Positions 28,569 to 37,135 of a stretch of DNA of 64,000 bases are shown here, piece by piece (position 1 is the first letter of the stretch; every line of letters starts with the position of its first letter). Made by a program: the position numbers and the translations under genes. Location of the stretch: the NCBI GenBank assembly GCA_963774945.1, contig CAVZHA010000015.1, positions 930,001 to 994,000 of the forward strand. The letters run 5' to 3'. The notes under the pieces are model-generated. The model was given only the letters and a program-made list of their open reading frames with translations, was not told where the DNA came from and ran no database searches. The DNA is from Trebonia sp963774945. GTDB lineage: Bacteria > Actinomycetota > Actinomycetes > Streptosporangiales > Streptosporangiaceae.

Positions 28569-31500
28569 CCTTGCGGGCGCGGCCGGGCGGTGCGGCGGTA
28601 GTCCTCCTCGAGGGCCTGGGCGGGGGTGTCGTTCCAGGCGACGGCGGAGTTGGAGGAACGGGCGGCGGCGTCCGCCGCCGGGCCGGCGGACGGTTTGTAG
28701 CCGAGCAGCCGGGCGACCGCGGTGAGCTCGTCGTGCTTGGCCGGGAAGGCGTCGCCCGGGCGGCCGCGGACCAGCATGATCGCGTTCCTGACGCGGGAGC
28801 CGAAGCGCCAGGCGGCGCTCAGCGCGGCCGCGTCCGGGGGCGGTGACCAGGCCGGCCTCGACCGCCGCGTCGAGCGCGGCCAGGGTGCGGGTGGTGCGCA
28901 GCCCTCGACGGCGTGGCCGTGCTGGAGCTGGAGCAGCTGGACCGTCCACTCGACGTCGGACAGGCCGCCCGGGCCCGAGCTTGAGGTGCAGCGCCCGGTC
29001 GGTGCCGCGCGGGATCCGCTCCGCCTCGATGCGCGCCTTGATGCGCCGGATCTCGCGCACGGCGGGATCGGCCGAGCCCGTCGGCCGGGTACCTGAACCG
29101 GTCGGCGAGCGCGATGAACTCCGCGCCAAGTTCCGCGCTGCCGACCGCGAACTCGGCCCGCAGCAGCGCCTGGAACTCCCACGGCGCGGCCCGCCGCTCG
29201 TAGTAGGCCCGGCACGCGGCCAGGCTGCGGACCAGCGGGCCCTGCCTGCCCTCGGGGCGCAGGTCCGCGTCCACCAGCAGCGGCGGGTCGGGGGCGGGGA
29301 GCGAGAGCAGGCGGCGCAGCTCGGTGCCGACCGCCTGGGCGCGCGTCGGACGCCCGGCGGCTCGGCCGGCCGGGTCGGCGCACGGTCAGCGGGCGCAGCT
29401 CCGGACGGGTCGCCGGGGCAGCGGGTCGTGCACGAAGATGACGTCGGCGTCGCTGCCGAAGCCGGATTCGTGGCCGCCGTACCGGCCCATCGCGATCACC
29501 GCGAACCTGGTCGGCAGCGGGGCGCGCAGCTCCATCTCGATCTTGGCGATCGCGACCGCGAGGACGGCGTCCAGGGTCGCGGTCGTGATCGCGGTGAGCG
29601 CCTCGGCCGTCTCCGCCAGCCCGATCAGGCCGAGCACGTCCGCCGCCGCGACCCGCAACAGCTCGCGGCGGCGGAGCGAGCGGATGGTGACCGCCGCCTG
29701 CTCGGCGTCGGCGGCGGTGGTGGCGGGCTCGGGTGGTGGCGGCGCTGCGGGGGCTGGCGCGTCGAGGTCGGTCAGGACGCGGGGCCAGAGGTCGGCGGGC
29801 GTGGCGCCTGGCGGCGGCCATCATCTCGGCCCGCAGCGCGTCGGCCGTCTTGGGGACGAGCTCGGCGTCGTCGGCGAAGATCGCGACCGCTTCCGGCGCG
29901 CGCAGCAGCAGGCCGGTCGCGTAGCGGCTCGAGGCGAGGACGGTGGCGATCCGCTCGGCCGCCTTGGTCTCGTCCCGCAGCAGCCGCAGGAACCACGGGG
30001 TCTCGCCCAGGGCCTCGCTCACCTGACGGAACGCGAGCAGCCCGGCGTCCGGCTCGGCCGCGTCGGCGAACCAGCCGAGCAGCACCGGCAGCAGCGTCCG
30101 CTGGATCGCGGCGCGGCGGCGCAGCCCCGAGGTCAGCGCCTCGATGTGCCGCAGCGCGCCGGCCGGGTCGCGGTAGCCGAGGGCCTCGAGGCGGGCCCGG
30201 GCCGCGTCCGGGGTGAGCCGGGCGGCGCCGGACGGGAGCTTGGCCACCGCGTCGAGCAGCGGGCGGTAGAACAGCTTCTCGTGCAGGCGCCGGACCTGCT
30301 GGGCGTGCCTGGTCCAGGCCTGCGTGAACGCCTCTTCGGGCGCGGGCGGCGGGCGGACGGGGCAGCCCGGGCCGGGCTGCGCGGGGCGCAGGAGGCGGCG
30401 GGCGGGCAGGAGGGCGGCGGCGGGTGGAACCACGGACCGTTCGGGAAAACTGGATTTGCTGAATTTGACTTTCGCATCGCGCGGCCGAGGCGGCGCAGCA
30501 CGGCCGGGTCGGTCGGCAGCGTGTGCGTGCGGCGCAGCTGGTAGATCTGCAGCAGGTGCTCGGTCTGGCGCAGGAACCGGTACGCCTGCGCGAGGTCGTC
30601 GGCGTCGGCGCGGCCGACGTAGCCGCCGTCGGCCAGCGCCGTGAGCGCGGGCAGCGTGGCCGGGACGCGGAGCCGGTCGTCGGCGCTGCCGTGCACCAGC
30701 TGCAGGAGCTGGACGGCGAACTCGATGTCGCGCAGCCCGCCCGGGCCGAGCTTCAGCTCGCGGCCGGCCATGTTCTTGGGCAGCGTCGCCACCACCCGGC
30801 GGCGCATCGCCTGGACGTCCTCGACGAAGTTCTCGCGCTGCGATGCCTGCCAGACCAGCGGGGCGACGGCCGTGGCGTAGCGCTCGCCCGAGGTCGCGGT
30901 CGCCGGCCGCCGGGCGCGCCTTCAGCAGCGCCTGGAACTCCCAGGTCTTCGCCCACCGGTCGTAGTAGGCCAGGTGGCTGGCGAGGGTGCGGACGAGCGG
31001 GCCCTGGCGGCCCTCCGGGCGCAGGTTCGGGTCGACCGGGAAGATCGCGCCCTCGGGGGTGGCGCGCTCGCAGACCCGGATCAGCCCCGCCGCCAGCCGG
31101 GTGGCGGCGCCGAGGGCGGACTCCTCCGAGGTCTGCTCGTCGGCGGGCTCGGCCACGAAGATCACGTCGACGTCGCTGGCGTAGTTGAGCTCGCGGGCGC
31201 CGCACTTGCCCATCGCCACGATCGCCAGCCGGGCGGTCGCGGCCGCGGCCGCCTCGGCCGGGTGCTCGGCCGCCAGCTCGGCCCGGGCCACCGCCAGGGC
31301 CGACTCGAGCACGGCGTCGGCGAGGTCGGCCAGCTCGGCCGCGACCTCGTCGATCGTGATCGACGCCGGTCAGGTCGCGGGCGGCCAGGTGCAGGAGGCC
31401 GCGGCGGTAGGCGGCGGCGAGCCGGGCGGCCGGGTCGGGGGCATCGGCGGCGGCATCGCCGACGGCCGCGATCGGGACCGGGTCGTCGGGGTCGGCGCCG

Positions 31501-31878
31501 ACCGCAGCGGAGCAGCTCGGCCCGGAGCTGGCTCGGCTCGGGGCGGCGGTCCGCGTCCCGTCCCCGCAGGACGGCGCTGTCGGCCGGGTGCCTGGCCAGG
31601 TGATCGGCCAGGGCCTTGCTGACGCCGAGGACGGCGATCAGCCGGGCGCGGAACGCGGGGTCCTTGGTCAGGCCGTCGATGAGGCTCTTGTCGCGCTCGG
31701 CGACCTGGGCCAGGCCGGTCAGGGCGAGGTCGGGATCGGCCGCCTGGGCGAGCGCGGCCAGCAGCGGGTGGTCGTCGCCGGCGATGCCGAGGGCGGCGAG
31801 CTCGCGTTCCGCCCTCGGGACGTCGGCGAAGCCCATCCTGGCCAGCCAGCCGGACAGGGACGTACGCGTGCCGCTCAC
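28543..31878 (-). CDS. glnE: Bifunctional glutamine synthetase adenylyltransferase/deadenylase (frameshifted)
   Basis: GlnE adds and removes AMP on GlnA. It starts at GTG 31878 (SGTRTSLSGWLARMGFADV) and ends MDRLFYG. Two nucleotidyltransferase domains are seen: N-terminal with NYASDVDVIFV and GGLRDIEFAVQLLQ, C-terminal with GFGSDADVIFVHDP and LSDVEWTVQLLQLQHG, joined by RRLHEKLFYRPLL and helical regions. At least six one-base insertions break it. The linker after HTLPTDPAVLRRL carries an extra ~45-residue segment that includes repeat copy B (30434-30474). About 1,100 codons, longer than usual for the family. Confidence 0.9.
30434..30474 (+). repeat. GGACCGTTCG element, copy B, inside glnE
   Basis: GGACCGTTCGGGAAAACTGG then ATTTGCTGAATTTGACTTTCG. 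It matches copy A in nearly every position of its second half. Read with glnE it encodes KFSKSSFPERSV within an extra linker segment. Confidence 0.85.
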
Positions 31879-32031
31879 GGTTATGAGCGTATACCGCGCG
31901 GTTGAGCTGCCGGGAAATACGCCTGTAACGTGCGGAATTCCGGTTGGTGGGGCGGACCGGGCGCGGTAGTGCCCGCGGATCGCCCCGGTGTGACCGGCGA
32001 GGATGGTCGCCGCGTGTGATAGGCATGATCC

Positions 32032-33913
32032 ATGGTTGATCTCATCCCTCGCAGCGTGCTTTTCGGCAATCCGGAGCGGATCCAGCCGCGCATCTCCCCC
32101 GATGGCGGGTCCCTGGCGTGGATCGCGCCCAAGGACGGCGTGCTGAACGTGTGGGTCGCGCCGATCCTCGCCCGCGCCGACCCGGACTCGGGGGTCGACG
32201 GCTCGGGCGTCGACTGGGCGGCGGCGCGGGTGATGACGGCCGACACCGATCGCGGTATCCGCACCTTCAGCTGGGCCCGGGACGGCCGCCACCTGCTGTA
32301 CGTGCAGGACGCGGGCGGCGACGAGAACTGGCGGCTGTACGACGTGGCGGTGGACTCGCTCGAGCGGCGGGACCTGACGCCGTTCGACAAGATCCACGCG
32401 ACGATCATCGGGACGTCGAAGCGGCGGCCGACCGAGGTGCTGGTCGGCATCAACGCCGACAACCCGCAGCTGCACGACGTGTACCGGCTCGACCTGGTCA
32501 CCGGCGAGCTGGTCAAGGAGATCGAGAACCCGGGCTACGCGGGCTGGCTGGCGGACGAGGACCTGGTGGTGCGGTGCGCGATCGCGCCGCTGCCGGACGG
32601 GTCGTTCGACGTGCTGGTGCGGGATTCCGGCATCGCGGCGATTTCCGCACCCTGCTGACGATCCCGGCCGAGGACGCGACGTCGACCGACGTGGTCTCGT
32701 TCAGCGGTGACGGGCGCTCGGTGCTGATGACCAGCGCGGCCGACTCCGACACGGCCCGGCTGACCAAGGTCGACCTGGCGACGGGGGCCGAGACGGTGCT
32801 CGCGTCCGACCCCGAGGTGGACATCGCCGGGGTGCTGCTGCACCCGGACACCCGCGACCCGCAGATCGTGATGTTCCTCAAGGACCGGATGGAGTACCTG
32901 GTCCTCGACCCGTCGGTCGCCGACGACCTGACGCGCCGTGCAGGAAGCTGCACCCGGGCGACCCGAGCTTCTCCGGGCGCGACGACGCCGACGCCACCTG
33001 GCTGATCGCGTACAACGTCGACGCCGGATCGGTCGCGTACTACATGTACGACAGGACGACCAGGACCGGCCAGCCGCTGTTCGTGTCCCGGCCGGAGCTG
33101 GCGGACTACACGCTCGCGGCGATGGAGCCGTTCTCGCTACGCCGCGCAGGGACGGGCTCGTCATCCACGGGTACCTGACGTTCCCGCCCGGGGTCGACCG
33201 CTCGTCGCTGCCGGCCGTGCTCAACGTGCACGGCGGGCCGCAGGTCCGCGACGCCTGGGGGTACGACCCGGAGGCGCAGTGGTTCGCCAACCGCGGCTAC
33301 CTGTGCGTGCAGGTCAACTACCGGGGCTCGACCGGCTACGGCAAGTCGTTCGTCGCCGCCGGCGACCGCGAGTGGGGCGGCAAGATGCACGACGACCTGA
33401 TCGACGCGGTGTCGTACATCGTCGGCCAGGGGTGGGCGGACCCGGCCCGGGTGGCGATCTACGGCGGGCTCCTACGGCGGGTACGCGGCGCTGGTGGGGG
33501 CGGCGTTCACGCCCGATGTGTTCTGCTGCGCGGTGGACATCGTCGGGCCGTCGAACCTGAAGACGCTGCTCGAGACGATCCCGCCCTACTGGGCGCCGAT
33601 GATCGCGCAGCTGTACCGGCGGGTCGGCAACCCCGAGACCGACGAGGAGTTCCTGTGGTCGCGGTCGCCGCTGTCGCGGGCGCGCGACATCCGCATCCCG
33701 CTGCTGATCGCGCAGGGGGCCAACGACCCCCGGGTCAAGCAGGCCGAGTCCGAGCAGATCGTCGCCGCGCTGAAGGACGCCGGGATCGACTACGAGTACA
33801 TGCTCTTCCCCGACGAGGGGCACGGCTTCGCCAAGCCGGAGAACCGGATCAAGTTCTACGCCGCGGCCGAGCGGTTCCTGGCCCGGTACCTGGGCGGACG
33901 CTTCGAGGAGTGA
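32032..33913 (+). CDS. S9-family prolyl oligopeptidase-type peptidase (frameshifted)
   Basis: About 620 aa. The N-terminal propeller (PRISPDGGSLAWIAPKDG, FSWARDGRHLLYVQDAGGDENW) precedes a catalytic alpha/beta hydrolase with HGGP, nucleophile GGSYGGYAALVG, PLLIAQGANDPRV (Asp) and DEGHGFAKPENR (His). Seven one-base insertions are needed, for example 32629 and 32636 (TCC-G-GCA TCG-C-GGC) and ~33472 (GGG-C-TCC); all can be read as duplicated wobble bases. It is divergent from glnE. Confidence 0.88.
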
Positions 33914-33942
33914 GGCGTGCCGCCAGGCAGCCGGACCGCTTC

Positions 33943-33994
33943 GTGGGCCACAAGGCAGGAATGGCGGCCCGACACGCTTGGCCCTGTGGCCCAC
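33943..33994. terminator. Inverted repeat after the S9 peptidase
   Basis: GTGGGCCACA (33943-33952) and TGTGGCCCAC (33985-33994) are perfect complements, 30 bases after the stop. No T-run follows; it could still act as a terminator. Confidence 0.5.
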
Positions 33995-34185
33995 GGTTCC
34001 TATCTAAGGACCTGGCGGGGCGGAGCACCATGATGACTAGGCGGCAATCTCGGGTGCGTCGGCAGGGTTGGGCGGGTCGGCGGGCTTCGCCGACGGCTGC
34101 CGGTCTGGGCGGCAGCCCGCCCGGGGCCGGGTATCGGCGCACCGTCACCAGTGGCACCACGCGCCACTGGCTGGACGGATAAAGG

Positions 34186-34282
34186 CGTTATCGTGGGCAC
34201 TTCGGGTCGCGGGGTGCCCGCGGGGTGCCCACGCTGACGTCCGCGGCCGGAAAACGCCGCCCTTACGGCACACAATCACGAC
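34186..34282. repeat. Dispersed intergenic repeat, copy 1 (GTGGG..TTCGGGTCG..GGCCGGAAAACGC)
   Basis: Shares GTGGGnAnTTCGGGTCG, then GGCCGGAAAACGC and ACACnATCACG at matching spacing with 54135-54232. It is in the gene-free stretch 33914-34584, which otherwise holds G/C-rich low-complexity DNA, two CTTGCTGTTATC copies and inverted repeats. Confidence 0.75.
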
Positions 34283-34397
34283 CCTTCGGTCGGGCCGCAT
34301 GATCCCATCGCCGGTTTACATGCTCCGTTCATAGGAACGCTGCTTGTCAACGCAGTCTGGGCGGTCCGGGAGATCGTGACGCGCGCCGATCGGAGTT

Positions 34398-34409
34398 CTT
34401 GCTGTTATC
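34398..34409 (+). repeat. CTTGCTGTTATC element, copy 3
   Basis: Exact copy, followed 20 bases later by the 15-bp inverted repeat at 34429-34484. Confidence 0.9.
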
Positions 34410-34428
34410 CACCAGGAGGCGGCTCGGA

Positions 34429-34484
34429 GAATTATTGTGCGACCTTATGTACGGGTTGCCGAGCGTTTTGTCGCGCAATGATTC
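34429..34484. repeat. 15-bp inverted repeat with G-U tolerated pairs
   Basis: GAATTATTGTGCGAC (34429-34443) and GTCGCGCAATGATTC (34470-34484) pair at all 15 positions if two G-U pairs are allowed, which suggests selection on RNA structure. Confidence 0.85.
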
Positions 34485-34499
34485 TGGCCCAGGCCGCTT

Positions 34500-34511
34500 C
34501 TTGCTGTTATC
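34500..34511 (+). repeat. CTTGCTGTTATC element, copy 4
   Basis: Exact copy, 47 bases before the Fic palindrome and 91 bases after copy 3. Confidence 0.9.
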
Positions 34512-34557
34512 AAAGGCGGATGCGTCGCACTCAGGCGTCATTCTCAAGCTTGATTTA

Positions 34558-34586
34558 ATGACGCAATCATTATATGATTGCGTCAT
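34558..34586. promoter_or_regulatory. Perfect 13-bp palindrome covering the Fic start (likely operator)
   Basis: ATGACGCAATCAT - TAT - ATGATTGCGTCAT is a perfect inverted repeat. Its last bases overlap the Fic start codon (ATG 34585), and the centre CATTATAT resembles a -10 box ~12 bases upstream of the ATG. No ribosome-binding site is present, so a leaderless transcript repressed by binding here is plausible. The Fic protein's own C-terminal winged helix may bind it (inference). Confidence 0.75.
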
Positions 34587-35721
34587 GCTGTACCCCACGC
34601 CCGTTCTCGCGGCTGATGACGTGCGCGTGCTCGATGAGATCGATGGCATGCGTCGCGAGCTGCGCCACCTGGTCCGGGATTCGCCCGCCCGGTGGACGTC
34701 AGGGCTGCGGAAGTTCCTCACCGCCGACGCCATCGCGGCGTCCAACTCGATCGAAGGGTTCCGGGTATCGACGGTCGACGTCGCCGATCTCATGGAGGGC
34801 GAGCACGACGTGGACGTCTCGGAGGAGAACCTGGCCGAGACGGTCGCCTATCAGCACATGATGACGTACATCCAGACGCTGCACGACGCGCCCGACTTCG
34901 CCTACTCGAAAGGGCAGCTGAACGCGCTGCACTGGATGCTTCAGGGACATCGGCACAGCCGGTCCAAGCCAGCCGGCCAGTGGCGGAAGGGTCCGGTCTA
35001 CGTGACGGACGCCCGCGACCCGTCCATTGCCGCTTACACCGCTCCCGACGCCGGGGAAGTCCCCGCGCTGATGACGGAGTTCGTCGACTGGCTCGAGACG
35101 CCCAGCGAAACGCACTGTCTGGTGCGAGCGGCGATGGCGAACCTGCATCTGGTGTCGATCCACCCATGGGCCGACGGGAACGGGCGGATGTCCAGGTCGC
35201 TGCAGACGTTGATGATCGCCCGGGAGGGGTTCCTGGCGCCTGAGTTCTCTTCGATCGAGGCGTGGCTGGGCCGGCCGGGCAACACCTGGGAGTACTACCG
35301 GGAGCTGGCCGGCCGCGGCGCCACTTACCAGCCGGACCAGGACGTCGCGAGCTGGGTTCGTTTCAATCTCGTCGCGTACCACGAGCAGGCACAGGCCGTG
35401 CGGAACCGGGTGGACCGGGCGGGCCAGATCTGGGGACTGCTGGCGGACTTCGCCGACGACCGGCGGATGGACGAGCGCGTTGTCTCGGCGCTGCACGATG
35501 TGGCCATGACCGGGCGAGTTCGCCGCCTGAGCTACGAGCACGCCGAGGGACTCAACCTCCAGCAGGCGCAGCGCGACCTGCGCGACCTGGCCGCGGCCGA
35601 CATCCTCGAACCAGTCGGCCGCACCCGCGCGCGGTATTACCGGGAAGGGCCCCGGTTCCCCGAGGCGGCGCTCGCCGAAGCGCGTACCCCGATGGCGGTC
35701 AGCAACCCTTATGCGAGCTAA
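34585..35721 (+). CDS. Fic-family AMPylase-type protein with self-inhibitory motif and winged helix
   Basis: 378 aa. The Fic active site is HPWADGNGRMSR (His for catalysis). An N-terminal inhibitory helix motif (S/T)xxxE(G/N) is present as SNSIEGF at ~53-59, so activity is probably self-restrained, as in class II Fic proteins. The C-terminal ~90 residues look like a winged helix (ALHDVAMTGRVRRLSYEHAEGLNLQQAQRDLRDL). These proteins usually AMPylate other proteins; targets are unknown. It starts inside a perfect palindrome and is flanked on both sides by CTTGCTGTTATC elements. The frame is intact. Confidence 0.93.
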   Translation: MLYPTPVLAADDVRVLDEIDGMRRELRHLVRDSPARWTSGLRKFLTADAIAASNSIEGFRVSTVDVADLMEGEHDVDVSEENLAETVAYQHMMTYIQTLHDAPDFAYSKGQLNALHWMLQGHRHSRSKPAGQWRKGPVYVTDARDPSIAAYTAPDAGEVPALMTEFVDWLETPSETHCLVRAAMANLHLVSIHPWADGNGRMSRSLQTLMIAREGFLAPEFSSIEAWLGRPGNTWEYYRELAGRGATYQPDQDVASWVRFNLVAYHEQAQAVRNRVDRAGQIWGLLADFADDRRMDERVVSALHDVAMTGRVRRLSYEHAEGLNLQQAQRDLRDLAAADILEPVGRTRARYYREGPRFPEAALAEARTPMAVSNPYAS

Positions 35722-35763
35722 TGCGGTGCCAGGATGACGATTTCCGTTGGGCGGCCGGCTCTA

Positions 35764-35775
35764 CTTGCTGTTATC
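35764..35775 (+). repeat. CTTGCTGTTATC element, copy 5
   Basis: Exact copy, 42 bases after the Fic stop and overlapping the last codons of the convergent WD40-like frame. A direct repeat ATCGTTTTCCGGAC and a GTGTGTC/GACACAC inverted pair follow at ~35800-35860. Confidence 0.9.
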
Positions 35776-36889
35776 TGCCGGGGTTGGTGTCGGCCAAATT
35801 AGCGTGTGTCTTTAGGCATCGTTTTCCGGACAATCGTTTTCCGGACTTTTGGACACACGATAATCTGGCGCCGCCCGCGCCGCCCGCGCCGCCCGCGCCG
35901 CCCGCGCCGCCCGCCCGCCCGCGGAGGAGCATCGATGCTGAAAGGTCCCAGAGGGTGACGGTGCCGATGCGGGTGTTCGCGTCGCTGCGGGACCAGGCGC
36001 CGTGCTTGCGGAACTCGAGCAGGTAGCGGCCGCCGTCCAGCCAGCCGATGTAGTGGACCGAGGAATCGTCGCTGCGGTCCCCCTCGGCCGTCACCCAGGG
36101 CAGGTTCCACAGCCGCTCGCCGGAGTCCGCGTCGACCACCCGGATGTGCTCTCCGTCGGAGACCGCCAGGACCTTACCGCGGGTCGCCCACGAGACGGCG
36201 GTGGCCTGGCTCTGCTGACCGGTGATGGTGCGCTCCCGCTGCCCGCTGGCGGCGTCGAAGATCGCGACGTTGGCGCCGTCCGGGGCGGCGATCCGATGGC
36301 CGCCCGGCTCCCAGGCGGCGGGGCCTGACGCTCCCTCGAGGGTGCGGCGCGGCTGACCGCTGGCCGCGTCGACCAGCAGCACCGACCGGGAGCGGGGGGC
36401 GCTCAGCGCGAGCTGGCTGCCGTCCGGCGACCAGGCGACGTGTGATCGGTCCGGCCCGTCGGGGAGGCCGATCGGGCGCTTGCCCTCGGCCTGGCTGCGG
36501 ATGTTCAGCACCAGCCGACTGGACTTGACATCCCCCTCGATGGTGGCCAGGCGGGCGTTGTCCGGCGCCCACGACATGGAGACGACCGGCCCGGCCAGGT
36601 CGTGCCTGAGATGCCGGGTTCCGTGGCCCTCGTGGTGCCCGTTGCGCCCGTTCCAGATCTCGAGCATCCTGTGCTTGCCGGACGGGTTCCGGCCGCCGGC
36701 CGCGACCTGGGCGCCGTCGTTCGACCAGGCGGCCGAGAGCCAGTACGTGTCCGGGGTGGCGCCGTCGAAGCGCGCGGACTTGTTGATGTCGTGCGCCCTG
36801 GTCGACGCCGGCTGCTGCGCGGCCTGCTTCCGCCGCGCCCGGTCGACCAGGAATCCCTCAAACCCGTGGGTCTCGTCCTCGTTGCTCAC
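35771..36889 (-). CDS. WD40-like beta-propeller protein with repeat-derived C-terminus
   Basis: 372 aa. Blades are visible as LSAAWSNDGAQVAAGG, VVSMSWAPDNARLATIEG, RSHVAWSPDGSQLALS, AAWEPGGHRIAAPDG, AVSWATRGKVLAVSDGEHIRVVDADSGE and IGWLDGGRYLLEFRKHG, about seven repeats. There is no signal peptide, so it is probably a cytosolic scaffold. The last ~60 residues come from non-coding repeats: GGA-rich codons from a GCCGCCCGC array, then SGKRLSGKR from a 15-bp direct repeat, running to a stop inside CTTGCTGTTATC copy 5. The original stop was probably further upstream. Confidence 0.8.
   Translation of the reverse strand: MSNEDETHGFEGFLVDRARRKQAAQQPASTRAHDINKSARFDGATPDTYWLSAAWSNDGAQVAAGGRNPSGKHRMLEIWNGRNGHHEGHGTRHLRHDLAGPVVSMSWAPDNARLATIEGDVKSSRLVLNIRSQAEGKRPIGLPDGPDRSHVAWSPDGSQLALSAPRSRSVLLVDAASGQPRRTLEGASGPAAWEPGGHRIAAPDGANVAIFDAASGQRERTITGQQSQATAVSWATRGKVLAVSDGEHIRVVDADSGERLWNLPWVTAEGDRSDDSSVHYIGWLDGGRYLLEFRKHGAWSRSDANTRIGTVTLWDLSASMLLRGRAGGAGGAGGAGGAGGARLSCVQKSGKRLSGKRCLKTHANLADTNPGR
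35868..35930. repeat. GCCGCCCGC tandem array
   Basis: About six near-perfect 9-bp units CGCCGCCCG read as Gly-Gly-Ala codons at the end of the WD40-like frame. Confidence 0.9.
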
Positions 36890-37097
36890 TGGCTGCCTCC
36901 CCGGCCTGCGGCTTCCCCGTCGCCCGCGGCTGCCTGAGGAAGGAGGGAGGCAGAGCGCGTTGCGAATTGTTCCGGATCATACTCATCGCGGGCGCGGAAA
37001 GAACAGAGGCCGCTGAGCCGGAATTACCAGGGCGCTGCGCCCCGCGCTCCGCTGATCACCCCGCTGAAGGAGTCATTGGGGAAATGGGCGGAGACCG

Positions 37098-37132
37098 GGA
37101 CCGTTCGAGATGAAAATGGTGTTGAATTCTGG
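37098..37132 (+). repeat. GGACCGTTCGAGAT element, copy C
   Basis: GGACCGTTCGAGATGAAAATGG then TGTTGAATTCT. It ends four bases from the stop of the glnA2-type gene. The gap 36890-37097 holds no recognisable gene. Confidence 0.85.
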
Positions 37133-37135
37133 GTT

